Below, in pieces: positions 12,600-24,342 of a stretch of 64,000 bases of DNA (position 1 is the stretch's first letter; the number at the start of each line of letters is the position of its first letter). Both the position numbers and the translations under genes were made by a program. The notes below the pieces were generated by a model. The model was not told the origin of the DNA and did no database searches. It worked only from the letters and a program-made list of their open reading frames with translations. This stretch comes from Pogona vitticeps (Eukaryota; Chordata; Lepidosauria; Squamata; Agamidae), in contig NC_135785.1 in the NCBI RefSeq assembly GCF_051106095.1, forward strand, positions 97,461,001-97,525,000, in the 5' to 3' direction.

Positions 12600-15480
12600 A
12601 GGAAGTATTTGCCAGTATCCTGAGGCCTGGTTATGGTTAAAACAACTAGGGTGTTCTGATTGGCCTATTTCCTCCCTGCCACGCTCCTTGCGCCACCCAC
12701 CCCCGCCTGCAATTCCTTTCCATATTATTCCTTCTGTGTAAAGAACAATGGGGCAAAATGCAGCCCCTTGGCAGCCTCCAGCCCCTCCCCCGTTCCTTTT
12801 TTCCACAACAAAGAAAGGTGAATTGCGTCTTCTTTCACCTTTTAAACAGTTTCACAGCTGCCTCTACCTGCACCATTTGGCACCTTAGAATACTCATTTT
12901 TTAAAACTGGAAGCAGTTCTTTAGCCAAATTCACTTTTATTTTTGCCAAGAGGGGAATCTGCATGTATGCCCCCCCCAAAGATCCTGGAGGCAGAGGAGT
13001 GGTCATTGGCTCTTTCAAAACTAGCCATTCCCAGTGTGAGAGATCAGCTAGGGATGCCCAATATGAGAGTGCTGGTGGACATCTCCAGATATTGCTACGC
13101 TTCTCCAGGTGAAAAGGTAAATCTCAGAGTCAGTCATGTGGGAGAAAAAGAGAGTTCATTGTTTGTCTGTGAGAGGACTTTAAAACCAGGACATCCATCT
13201 CCACTCCTCTCCCTGCTGTTGCCAGGCCTCACTGGCACTGTGTGAAATGTTTGTATATAACTTATCCTTGTGTAAAACCTTGATAAATCAAAAATCCAGG
13301 AGTGAAGGAAGGAGGTAGAGAGATGACCTGTAGGTTTATGCTTCTGGGTCCATTATTCCATTTGTAGCAAGGCAAGGAATGGGGTCCCTTATGTCTGTTC
13401 CCACAGACAGCTGGCCAGAAGCCATTCAGGTTCCCCTCCCAACCTTCGCTTTTCCTACTCCATGACCTCACAAGGGCCGCGCTACTGTAGGGGTTTCCTA
13501 AAGTTTGGCTTATTTGCATTTTAATGTAAAGTTGAGTCTTCTTTCCCCACAAAATTCTCTCAATACCCCATATTGTTTTCTGTGAATTCAGCACTTTTCT
13601 TATTTACAAAATATTCTCTTTAAGTCATCATCATCATTATTAACACTGCTTTATCCCTGGGTATCTCTCTATGTGTGAAAAGGTGTTCCTGCTAGGATTT
13701 GCAGGGTTTGCTGTAATTTGGCTTGTTATCAAGAACTTAGAGCAGGATCAGAAGATTCATTCTCAGTGCAGAGCAAAACTTGTTGACAAATGATGTGGCA
13801 CTAGAATCGTTGTAGTCTTTAAAAATGTAAATGCAAGCTGTTTTAGCAACCGTGGAAACCAGAGGGAAAAAGGTGGAAAGTTGGTCATTTCTGCACTACA
13901 CTTCACTGTATGCTTCATGAACTGTGTTCTCGAGACATGCCCAGAAACGCTTTAGAAGCACCGAATAAATTCTACATACAAAATACTTTCAAGCGAAAAA
14001 TGCAAAGTAACCTAGTAACAACAATAGTGACCGCAAAGGATCACTGGGGCCTCAAGAAAATGAATTGGTTAATCATGTGAAAGGATTGCAGCCACTCAGG
14101 AGTAGCATCCTTCTGATTATTAGGGGAAATATTGAAATGATCCTTGAGAAACAAGAGACGAACAGCAGGATAAATGCTTGTCTGGTTGCACCCTTATTAT
14201 CAAATAAGTTCAGTGAAGTTTTGGCCTAGATCACACCCCATATAATGATACCAGACTTTTGGTGGGAGATCCACAAGGAGAAAGGAGAGGAAGCTATGTC
14301 CATGAAGGCAGGATGAATGCCAGAAGACAGGATAAATTTGGGGCAAAAGCAAAGCCAGCCCCCATGTGCAGATGTACGCTCATGAGCAGCAGAACTGTAA
14401 GGAAGCAGAGCAGTACTATGAGGAAAGGAGACACTCCTAACCTCTGGAATACAAGGGCTGAAAAGATGCTTTCAAAATCTATGATTTTTTTGCAAGACAA
14501 TATAGTTTCTTCCTAAGTGAATGTTTTTTGTAGCAGGAAAAGGGAAGCACCTCTACCTGATGAAAGTAGTACTAGAATAATCCTAAAATAAACATATAGA
14601 CAGTGATACAACTAGACAGCGAGAAAGATGCACATCTGATCATGCCTGAAAGGCTCATTTTGCCAGAAGGAATTTCCCTTAAAGGGATTCTCCTGTCCAC
14701 TGAGGATTGCTCTAGCCTGGCCCTCCAAAACAGTAGCCCTACTGCTGGGCCAAAACGGCTTGGGTATGGATTAGGACTGGGCTGGACTGCTATTGCCCGT
14801 AGATCATGAGACTGCCAGGGAAGAGCTCGCACTAGATCATGCTGCAAGCGGTCCAGAATGTCAGCTATATGGCTGTGTAATCACACCCTCACTCAAATAA
14901 TCAACAAATACAAAGAATAAAATTGAGTGGGATTCACTTGGGAAAGAAATGTGAATCAAGGTTTGAAAACTGAAATGCAGAAGAAATAGAAGCTAGAATA
15001 AACACGACATTACCTCCAAACAAGGTTCCTTCTAAGGCACAAGCGCAACTCTGCTTCCCTCTGTGCATCTTCCCTTCCCTTCTGCACAGCAATCATTTCA
15101 GCTAGGATATTCAAATTAATAGGGATAAAGCCTGGAAGTGAAAGGAGAGATGCTCAGATTAATTAATATTGCAGTCACACCAGGCAAATCTTCCCTAGTT
15201 CTAGCCCTGTTAGATTGTTGCATACATTTCTGGTCACACAATACATGGCCATTACCAAATCATTTTCCCGGCCAGCAGTATAAGTGCGGAACATTCCCCC
15301 CTCACTGGGAGGGTTGTGTTGTTGTTTTTCTGATGGTGTATCAATTTATTCCTTAGTGTTATGGCATGTGTGCCCGACCCCATTGGTTCTTTTCCGAAGC
15401 CAAGCCACCAGGGCAGGCAGTGGCCATTATTGCCGGATAGCTGCCCTGCCATAAATTGTTTAGTGGGGTTTTGGTGTCCA
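12600..15480. other. Unique non-coding stretch
   Basis: No gene or full mobile element recognised in nearly 2.9 kb. Open frames here (for example 12943-13245 on the plus strand, 13262-13594 and 14572-14847 on the minus strand) lack domains, conserved starts or splice context and look like chance. A CATCATCATCATT run occurs near 13627. Confidence 0.4.
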
Positions 15481-15483
15481 GTA

Positions 15484-16256
15484 CAGTAGTGCCTTGGATA
15501 ACGAGTGCACCATTTAATGACAAATCCGCATAGCGATCTATTTTTTGGGATCGCTAATGCGATCGCAGTGCGATGTTTTAATAGCCTAAACATCACATTA
15601 CAATGATCAATGAGCGTTTCGCTTACCAATCGATGTTTGTGGAACAGCTGATTGGCAGTTCCAAAATGGCCACCGTGTGCCCAAAATGGCTGCTGCAACC
15701 ATTTTCGCGCGATTTCCTCGCTTACTGAGGCAGCGAAAATGGCGGCGCTATGGAGGATCTTCGCATAACGGTGAGTTTTCGCCCCATAAAGGTAAAGGTA
15801 AAGGTTCCCCTTGACAATTTTTGTCTAGTCATGTTCAATTCTAGGGGGCGGTGCTCATCCCCGTTTCCAAGCCATAGAGCCAGCGTTTGTCCGAAGACAA
15901 TCTTCCGTGGTCACATGGCCAGTGTAACTTAGACACGGAACACTGTTACCTTCCCACTGAGGTGGTCCCTATTTATCTACTTGCATTTGCATGCTTTCGA
16001 ACCACTAGGTTGGCGGGAGCTGGGACAAGCGACGGGCGCTCACTCCGTCGTGTGGATTCGATCTTACGACTGCTTGGTCTTCTGACCCTGCAGCACAGGC
16101 TTCTGCGGTTTAACCCGCAGCGCCACCACGTCCCTTTTGCCCCATAGGAACACATTATGTGTTTCTATGGGGTTTCCCTCCCCCCCGCATTGCGATGTTT
16201 CCAGATAGTGACGATTAATCCGGAACGGATTAACGTCGCTATGCGGGGTACCACTG
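15484..16256. mobile_element. Tigger-like (Tc/Mariner) non-autonomous element, split by a SINE
   Basis: It begins CAGTAGTGCCTTGGATAACG and ends GCGGGGTACCACTG, and is flanked by TA at 15482-15483 and 16257-16258. The CAGTGGTACC terminal repeat and TA target are those of the TcMar-Tigger group. The body contains CGCATAGCGATC, CAAAATGGC repeats and AACGGATTAACGTCGCTATG, with no transposase frame. A Sauria-type SINE occupies 15788-16134. Without the SINE the element is about 430 bp. Confidence 0.82.
15788..16134 (-). mobile_element. Sauria-type SINE (tRNA head, BovB tail)
   Basis: Read on the minus strand it starts GGGACGTGGTGGCGCTGCGG, runs through a tRNA-like head with a box-B-like GATCGAATCCAC, has a central AAATGCAAGTAGATAAATAG segment, and ends GGGGAACCTTTACCTTTACC. 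This is the plan of the squamate Sauria SINE, whose 3' tail copies the BovB end. Near-perfect target duplications lie at 15776-15788 (TTTTCGCCCCATA) and 16135-16146 (TTTTGCCCCATA). It was copied into an existing Tigger-like element and is about full length, so fairly young. It would depend on BovB enzymes. Confidence 0.9.
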
Positions 16257-16770
16257 TATATTGAAATATAAATAAACTTATGTCAAAGGCTTTAAAGGTC
16301 ATCACTCCACCTACTGTCCTCCAAGTGACACAACTTTACATGGGGTGGGGCATCCACTGTGTACTATGCATTCCTTCAAGAGCTGCCCGCACAACATACA
16401 AAATGTTACCAAACAGGAACCCCTTCCTGACATATCAACATATAGTTTTTTTTTCTTTTTTAAATTAAGGTAAGGGGTTGCACTGGCCCGGGAAATGAGA
16501 GAAAATAAATCAGTACAACAGCGTAGCCAGCCAAAATGATTTGAATAGGAAAAAAAAGAATTAGTACCATTAAAACAAATGGGAACATTCTCCCTGGTAT
16601 ATATGCCATGTGACAGAAATTCAGTACAACAAAGGTATGAAAAGTATGGTTAGAACAGGGCAACATTTGCCTCGTGTGACCATGGTCTAATGCAGTCAAC
16701 AACCATCAAAACACTCAGTGTAGTTTTTTTCAATGATATGCTAATAACAGCGAAAGAAAAGCTAAAGAAC

Positions 16771-17064
16771 TACCATATTTTTCCATTTATAAGATGACCA
16801 AGAGTATAAGACCCAAATTAGAAAAAGTAGGAATCAAAGGGCTCCATTTTTGCTAAGCCCCCATGCCTTGGCAAAAGGAAAGGAAAGCGGCTGTCAAAGG
16901 GATTGCCGCTTTTCCTTGCCTTTTGAGAAGGCCCGGAGCTTAGCAAAAAGGAAGGGAGCAAAAGGCAGCGGTAAAGAGCTGCCTTCCGTGTGTAAAATGA
17001 CCCTCATTTTTTTCTCAATTTATTTAAAGATAAAGTGTCATTTTATACACAGAAAAATATGGTA
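16771..17064. mobile_element. TA-flanked palindromic MITE, family A copy 1
   Basis: It opens TACCATATTTTTCCATTTAT and closes TTTTATACACAGAAAAATATGGTA (ending at 17064), giving terminal inverted repeats of about 24 bp with a TA at each end. Internal GCTAAGCCCCCATG and GGCAAAAGGAA units recur in the longer copy at 23765-24221, so these are one family. TA target and no coding suggest a Tc/Mariner-type MITE. Confidence 0.75.
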
Positions 17065-19599
17065 ATGAGATAAATGAATGTATAAGTTTAATGACATCAC
17101 ACAATTTCTCACTGCAAGCAGTGTGACTGAAATATACTGGTGAGCTTCTTGTCTAAGATTGCAAGCTTGAGCTGTCAATGAGCGAAGTTCAGGTACCTCC
17201 TCCTCCCCATCACAGCTCCTTGCAAATATTTTGGAAACCACTGCTTGGCTTTCTTTCAGTATCCGAATTGCAAAATGAGTCCAAATTAGTTTGGATAGAA
17301 TTTAGAGCTGATTCAAGCCAATCTGATCCACTTTGGACTTCAGCTGAATCTGTCTAGGATTCTGTATTCATTTCAGGATTTATCCAAATCTGTTGCACAG
17401 TTCTATTAATGGCTGTGTGGAGCTTCCGCATTTATTTTCTTTGCATCCTGTTATGCAAGAGCAACGCCCCAACAGTGCTGAAGGGCTTTGATTGTGGAAC
17501 CAAACCAAGAGTCCCCCTGGTATAGCATTTTTCCCAACAAAAGTCTCTAGGAAGCCCACAAATAATTGAATTCAAGGATATATATTTCTATACTCTTTAA
17601 GAGCATAGTTCACACTCTTGATGACTTACATTAGTTTGGATGTCATCAAATAATGACTTAGTTCTTGATACACCATCAGAACAAAAACATGGCAGAAAGG
17701 GATGCCTAACCCCATGATTGTGCCCCAGAAATAATAACAAGGGCAGTGCACAGAAGGGGTCACTGCCTTGTCCTCTCTCTTCCCTGACTGTGGGTAATGC
17801 TAGGCGCTAAAGAACCCACTAACTTTGTTTTTCAACACCTACACCAGAGCTCTGCCTCTCCTAGCCTTCCAGCCCAGCCTTCCTCCAGGGGAGCACAATT
17901 TAATTGTTGGTCTGGCAGGTGGAACCCCCAGAATGGAGAATTCTGAGATTTGGCAGGGAGAAGGTACATGTCCAATAGGCAGAGCACTCAGGATGTTTTC
18001 CAGACATCACATGCCTCACCGGTGGGATCACAGATCTTCTGATGAATTTGTAACATCCATCATTGCCCAGGTCTTCTCAGCTTCAAGTGTGAAACATGGG
18101 AGACAGAACTTGGAAAAGGTACTTTTCTGGATCACAACTTCCAGAACTCATCTTTCCTATGGGGATAGAAAGCCTTGCCCCATGTGGCTAGGCCTCAATT
18201 TGGTTGGTTAAGCAATACAATCTGTTCACTTACTTTTTTTGAGTTGATCCAGACTGATCCTGTTATTGGCGGTCAGAAGGGTTTCTTTCCAAGCATGAGC
18301 AGATTCACTGTGCCAGGAACAACAGTGGAAGCAATAGCCAGGTGAGATCCTCAAGTGGGAAAAGACAGACCTTCCTCCACCTTCTTCATTATATTAGATT
18401 AATTTTATGATTGTGAATGTTAACAGTCCTGGTTAAGTACTATTATACTTACAGTGCCCATTATTTTCCGGTTTGCATTTATGCACCAAACCATGGTCCA
18501 GAAAAATAAAGGTAAAGGTGAGTGAATGTATATAACTTTGAGTTTTCTACGGGAGTTTATGCTGTCAGAGATGTCCAAAAAATTCTGAACTTCCCTCTTT
18601 TTGCAGGGTTTGAATTTTAGTAAAATTCTCTCTCTTTTCTTTTCTATATTGAAGTAGTATAGATATCCACAGAGGAAAATAGCTGCAAAGTTCCACGGAG
18701 CCCACCCCTTTCTCATTAACTGGCACTTAAAGTCTCAATAACTCACTGAGATATTTGTAGGAAAAAGAATAGAAAAAAATTATTTACTTACAATTGCTTG
18801 AAATCACAAACTTGTCAATGTTACTTTCTTTACCGCATACATACTTGAAACCAATCAATCAGATCAACAGCAACAAACAACTGCCACCACCCATGATAGA
18901 AAGGGTAAGAACATTCAGCAGAGAAGTGGGACTCTTTTTGGATTTCAAAAGCTGGAAGAAACAATTGGTTAGTGCTGGGCAGATAGACGGTTACCCCAGG
19001 CCAGAAAATTCTCTCCCAGTCACACAAACTACAATCAACATGAGAGACTGTAAATAAAACCCCAGTACATCCCACAGTAAATCTATGGACTGCCATGGAT
19101 TAAATATAATGCCGTTGCATGCTTTAATGAAGTCCATTGTTTTGTCTGCAGCATTTTTCCTCCACCATTTCCTGGCACAAAAAAAAGACAACAAGGATGG
19201 AAGATTCAGCTTTGCCCCTCCACATGCTTTTTATAACATCTCCCTGGATGACGAGCTAGTAATGTAAAAAACGGAACACTTTTTGTGCCATTTTGGTTGG
19301 CCTAATAGCGATATCATCTCTGTATGTCCTTTGAAACTTGTTTCATGTCAGCATCATTTCTCCTGATTTTATGATCAGCTTTATCCACCATGTACTCCTT
19401 TTTTCCAAGTTATTATAAAAAAATTAAAATGTTAGTAAAATCTCTGCAGTAAATAGTTGTACAATTGACTCCAGTAGCTATCAGCACAGAAATATTTTCC
19501 CTCATTTTCTCCACATTTTTTCCAAGTTAATGAATCCCTGCCAGAAGGCGTTCCTTAGGGGCAAAAAGATACTGAACATACTGAAAAATTAGCAAAAGC
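17065..19599. other. Unique non-coding stretch
   Basis: No gene seen. Around 17255-17400 is a run of related ATCC/GAATC-rich words (TTTGGATAGAATTTAGAGC, GCTGAATC) that may be an old repeat. The other frames, for example 17825-18211 on the plus strand and 18420-18716 on the minus strand, have no recognisable domain. Confidence 0.35.
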
Positions 19600-20085
19600 T
19601 TCTTCCATGTTGCTAATGACTTGGTCAATTGAGAATGTATAATAAAGCTCATTTTGGTTTGTTGTTGAACAGAACTTGTTTGATTCCTTGGTGTCAAAAA
19701 TATGAGCTTTTGATATCACTGCTTAGAATAATTGACTCATCCGAGCCCTGTTTGAACTTCATGATTCATCGCCTCTCAAATTAGTAGGGACATAGTTAGC
19801 CTAATCTGTGGATATAATCAACCAAGCCTTCCCAGTGCCTTCCACGATAATGGATTAAGCTGTCATTTACAGTATCTCTTATTTCAGTTACGATCAGGCA
19901 TAAAAGTCCAATTAAAAATTCTCATTAGCCGATCTTCTTGCTGAGCTGCCCTTCTATCAGATTTTTTTAGAGTGGAGGGCGAAACCCAATTGATGTGTGT
20001 CAATTTGATGAGTGTCACATTATTTCCTTGACTATGTTCATAGCTTTCGTTTATTTGTCTTTCTGTTAGCACACTTTAAGCAGTG
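19600..20085. other. Candidate conserved non-coding block
   Basis: This block is AT-rich but not repetitive, with several homeodomain-like TAAT/ATTA words (GATTAATC-type motifs nearby, TGGATTAAGC, CAATTAAAAATT, CTCATTAGCC) and CAATTGA pairs. It has no coding frame, microsatellite or transposon mark. By texture it resembles vertebrate conserved elements near developmental genes. This is inference only. Confidence 0.25.
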
Positions 20086-21116
20086 AGCATTTCCTGGGTC
20101 ATCCATCTTCTTTGGCCATTCCACCCTCCTGCGCCTGGGCTACACGCACCCACTGCTCAGTCCCCATCTCTGTCTTTTCTTTGTCGTTATTTCATTTGTC
20201 AGGGCTTAAATTTATTCAGTGATTAATCATTACTTGAACGGTTCTGTTGGGAAGAATCTGAAAAGGAGTAATTCCTGCAGGTGGTTCCTCTCTTGTCGAG
20301 TCAAAGTAAGAATGGGCTCACTGCTGAGGCTTTGTTTGCTGTTCTTCTGAAGACAGCAGGACATCTTCTTTTCCACAATTCAACTGAGACTAAGCAATCC
20401 TCTGCATGCTTACTTGGGAGTTTAACTCACTTCCTGTTGATCTTAGGAAGAAGTATTTCTGATACAACATGTTCAGGATTAGGTTACATGTGAGAAAGAT
20501 GCTTCACTGAAGGGTAAACTTTGTTTGGGAAATATGTCATCAATAACTATACCACTTTTCAGATGGCAAAAGAATTGAATCACACACACTAATACATACA
20601 CGCACATGTGCACGCACACGCATGCACACACACACACTTTTACTCGGTCAACAGGTAGGAAAAATCTACTTAATATTTTCCTTCAAAATCTTCACCCCAT
20701 AGTGAGCAGCCTGTGCTTGAATGGGCATAGAGACATTCGCTGTTTTAATGCTTTGGTGATGAATCAAATCAACTGTAGACAAACAAGCCCAGTATCCTGT
20801 TTATTCTGAACTATGGGTGGAATAGTCAGTTCTGCACATGGTTTCCTTTCTGTCCCTTGCAGAAGGAGACATGCACGGATCTCTTGCATGCATAAAGTCC
20901 CATTGTTTTCAACAGGGCACTCACTGGCTTTTGTATATATGAGCTGGAGATCACCAGAACAAATGCTGAGCATTCCACTTATGAAGAGGTTATGAATTAG
21001 GCCATTGGTGTGTATTTTTTAAAAGGATTGCCTTTGGATTTTCATAAATGTTTATTGTAAAGCTATAAATACACAAATGTGTATCTATGAGAGCATCACT
21101 TCCCACAGGAGACAGC
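20086..21116. other. Non-coding stretch with a CA-rich tract
   Basis: No gene seen. An imperfect (CA)n/(ACGC)n tract lies at about 20580-20637. The remainder appears unique. Confidence 0.4.
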
Positions 21117-21302
<186 letters not shown>

Positions 21303-22014
21303 GTCAGTTATCAAGTTGGCATGTTATGATCCTACTAAAGTAAAATGATACAAGTACTGTAGTATATCCATCTCTCTTTTTTTAACATAATGGAAATATT
21401 TTGATCTTAAAAGGCATTATCCAAATGCAAAGAAACCATTAGACAAAGATACACTTCAGAATCTTACCCTACTCTGAATTTGCTTCAAAATGGCTGTATT
21501 TTAGTTTTGCCTTGGGAGCAAAATTCTTCTTTCAATGGTGTGAAAAACCTTTGCAGTCTCCAAAAGAAGCAGGGGAAACACACTAGGTGTGTAGGAGGTG
21601 GATGCAACCATCACTTTCAGTGTCCTGCTGGGTTCCATGAATCCCTGCCATCATGATGTTACCCCTGCTTGACAGGACAACTGTTTCCATGCCTTGGCAT
21701 GTGGAGGGTGGTAGTGGGGAGAAGTATTTGCAGCTCACATCCACAGCAAGATGACAAGCTTAATATCATACATCCACTTGGTTTGGGAGCACTTGTATCT
21801 CTGGCAAGAAAAAATGCTGAAGAAATGCCAGCACTGGGTTCATCACCAAAAAAAAATCTTGACTAATGAAGATAAAAGTTCCTGAAGACAATACTGTCAA
21901 AATTTGGGTTGGGTGAGATTTTGTTTTGTTTTGTTTTGTTTCCATTTCTTTTTGAGACAAATCTCTCAGAATTCCTAGACTTCTTACGTTTAGGGTGGAA
22001 AGAACCTACAGTTA
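21303..22014. other. Unique non-coding stretch
   Basis: No gene or identifiable mobile element. A short (TTTTG)n run lies at about 21920-21941. Confidence 0.35.
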
Positions 22015-22815
22015 CACTATGTGTGGCTGTGGGTGGAAAGTGTCAGGAAACTCCAGCAGGTCGAAAAGGCAGCAGCCAGATTGCTGAGTGGGGCTCTTTA
22101 CAGGGATCACATAACCCGCCCACCTCCATTGCACCAACTCCACTGGCTGCTGGTCCATTTCTGGACAAAAAAAATTCAGTGCTGGTTTTAATCTAAAAAG
22201 CCCTAAATGACCTGAGTCCAAACTGTCTCAAAGAATGAGCCTCCCTTTATGAGCTGGCTTGTGTGTTAAGATCACCAGGAGGGGCCTTTCTCTCAGTCCC
22301 ACCAGCTTTAAAAGTGTGTCTGATAGAAACACAGGAGAGAGCCTTCTCTGTTGCTGCTCCCAGACTTTGGAACTCTCTCCCACAAGAGGCCAGGCTGGCC
22401 CCATCTTTGCTCTCCTTCTGCAAGCAGGCAAAGACCTTTATCTTCAGGCAAGCTTTCCTTAAGTGACTGGCTATGTGAGTGTGACTTTGATGGTTTGATA
22501 TGTGTTACTGCTCTGACTGGGTCTTTCGTAATACTTGTGTTTACCATCTTTCAGAGTGGTATTTGTTTGTTCCTTTTTAATATTTGTCTATTTATTGTTT
22601 TAGCTTTAAAACTGTCTTTTAATGATGGAAGAAGCCTTTCTATTTATCATTCTTAGCTTTAAATACTGTCTTTTAATAATGTACTTTAAATAATGTAAAG
22701 CACCATTGTATACTTATTGTCATCAGCGTCAAATGTTGCCTTTCAGTGATGTAAGCCACCTTAGGTCCTTTTTAAGGAGAAAGGCAAAAACAAACAAACG
22801 AACGAACAAACAAAC
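22015..22815 (+). mobile_element. L2-like LINE 3' end
   Basis: The segment reads as the end of an L2-type reverse transcriptase plus 3' UTR. GTCGAAAAGGCAGCAGCC gives VEKAAARLL-type sequence, followed by a LHQLHWLL-like stretch and CCCAGACTTTGGAACTCTCT (the APRLWNSLPQEARLAPS motif). The 3' UTR includes GATGTAAGCCACCTTAGG (22750-22767) and the tail is (AAAC)n at 22787-22815. The same family occurs on the minus strand at 59345-59965. Frames are broken, and only about 800 bp of a multi-kilobase LINE remains. Confidence 0.8.
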
Positions 22816-23666
22816 AGACTGATTTTTCATTCCAAAGTGTGTTACCTTTAAATTACATTGCTTTCTGTAGGCTTGGACTCAGCACATGTCTTTTACATGT
22901 GGAAATGATGACAAAAACATAGGATAAACCTATGTAAGCTGTCTTGGACAACTTCTGTGTGATAGACATTGTATACAACTATCGCCATAATTAACACTTT
23001 GCACAAATTTGGGACCTTTTTTGTTTTCCTTCCACCTTTTGGCAATGAGAGGGAAAGTTACTTGTGTAAGAAAGCCTGGAGTGGACATACAGTAGGCATT
23101 TTGCAAGGCAATTGGTGTTTATGAATGATTTAATCAAATCTGCATCATCAAGAAAATGTGCATTCGCCAGTCCTTAGGAGTCCCAGGCGCAGACCTTCAA
23201 AGTCCCATTCCACATCTCTCTGGCTTCCAACAGGGCTGGCCAAGAAATTTTGTTCCCCGAGGCAAGTGACAAGACACTGCCCCTTCCACAGCATGCACTG
23301 AAGCCTTGGAGGCTGAATATTACTTCCTGACTGCCTAGGAGATTCTGGGAGTTGTGCTTCAAGAGAATAGTGGTTCTAAACTCTAACCTCCCATCAGCAA
23401 AGTTGCTAGAATACAAGAGGTAGGGAATTATTATTGTTGTTGTCTCAGTTGGCATAACATCTTGGGCCTAGCTTGTTACTTAGGATTTAGATAGCACAGT
23501 TCAGTGGCTCAGTGTTCACTATCTCATTCATCCATACTTCCTGAGAAGCTAATATTGCTTACCTGCATTTAGTGGAGAGAGCAGGATCAAATTTGAGTTT
23601 ACATAAGACCACAGAGGCTGTTTGTAAGTAAAGTGAAACTGAAATTGAGGCCTTTCTGAGATACAC
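22816..23666. other. Unique non-coding stretch
   Basis: No gene seen. Around 23325-23370 a GGGAGTTGTGCTTC motif may be a decayed hAT MITE. The rest looks unique. Confidence 0.35.
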
Positions 23667-24342
23667 ACCTTTAGCCACTATCTGGAAGTTGAGTCATGGC
23701 AACTGGACTTCTTTTCTGTCAGGTTGAAACATTTTGCTACTCATCCAAGCAGCTTCTTCAGTTACCATATTTTCCGTGTATAAGAATATACTTTGTCTAA
23801 AATCTTTACACTAAAAATTGAGGGTTGTCTTATACACAGAAGTAAGCTGAGGAGAAAAAACAAGTGGAGGGGAAAGCAGTGATCAAAGTGATCCTGCAGG
23901 GTTTTGATCCCTGCTTTCCCCTCCACTTGCTAAGCCAACTCCCATGGGGCTTAGCAAAAGGAGGGGGGAAGGATCAAAGCAATCCTATGGCTGTATAAGG
24001 GGGAAAGGGATCAAAATGACTGTGCAGTTGTGGAATTGCTTTGATCCCTTTTCCCTTGCTTTTGCTAAGCCATGCGGGACTTAGCACAAAGGGAGTTAGC
24101 AGGGATCAAAGCCATCCTGCAGCACTTTGATCCTTTTTACCCTACATTTGCTAAGCCCACTTAGATTTCATAATTTTGGGATAGAAAAGTAGGGGGGTGT
24201 CTTATACATGGAAAAATACAGTACTTGGGTGAGTCGTGAAACATTTCAATCTGACAAGAAAGAAGTCCAGTTGCCATGACTCAACTTCCAGATAACTTCA
24301 GCTAGGTGATTGAGACTCTTCACAGATACCTTTAGCCACTAT
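23667..24342 (+). mobile_element. Inverted-repeat (snap-back) element, possible Penelope-like origin, split by a MITE
   Basis: The element spans 23682-24327 between perfect 15-bp duplications ACCTTTAGCCACTAT (23667-23681 and 24328-24342). The left arm (23682-23762) is the inverted complement of the right arm (24224-24291): CTGGAAGTTGAGTC, GGCAACTGGACTTCTTT and GGTTGAAAC on the left pair with GTTTCAA-like, AAGAAGTCCAG and TTCCAG on the right. A non-palindromic tail (24292-24327) follows only on the right. Long variable-length duplications indicate target-primed insertion, not a DNA transposon. On the minus strand of the left arm the order CTGAAGA, a GCTGC/GTAGC hairpin, then a decayed GAAAC-like box matches a hammerhead layout. 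A palindromic MITE fills the centre. Confidence 0.6.
23763..24223. mobile_element. TA-flanked palindromic MITE, family A copy 2
   Basis: It begins after TA at 23763 with CCATATTTTCCGTGTATAAG and ends CTTATACATGGAAAAATACAG before TA at 24222-24223. The interior is a chain of repeated GGATCAAAG, GATCCTGCAG and TTGCTAAGCC units in both orientations. It shares its ends and GCTAAGCC units with the shorter copy at 16771-17064. It inserted inside the older snap-back element. Confidence 0.8.

Noticed and set aside
15788-16134. Possible tRNA gene (box-B-like GATCGAATC)
   Set aside because: The tRNA-like head belongs to a SINE and is followed by a BovB-like tail.
23765-24221. CRISPR-like array from repeated GATCAAAG / GCTAAGCC units
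   Set aside because: Units alternate orientation, spacing is irregular and the context is a eukaryotic MITE.
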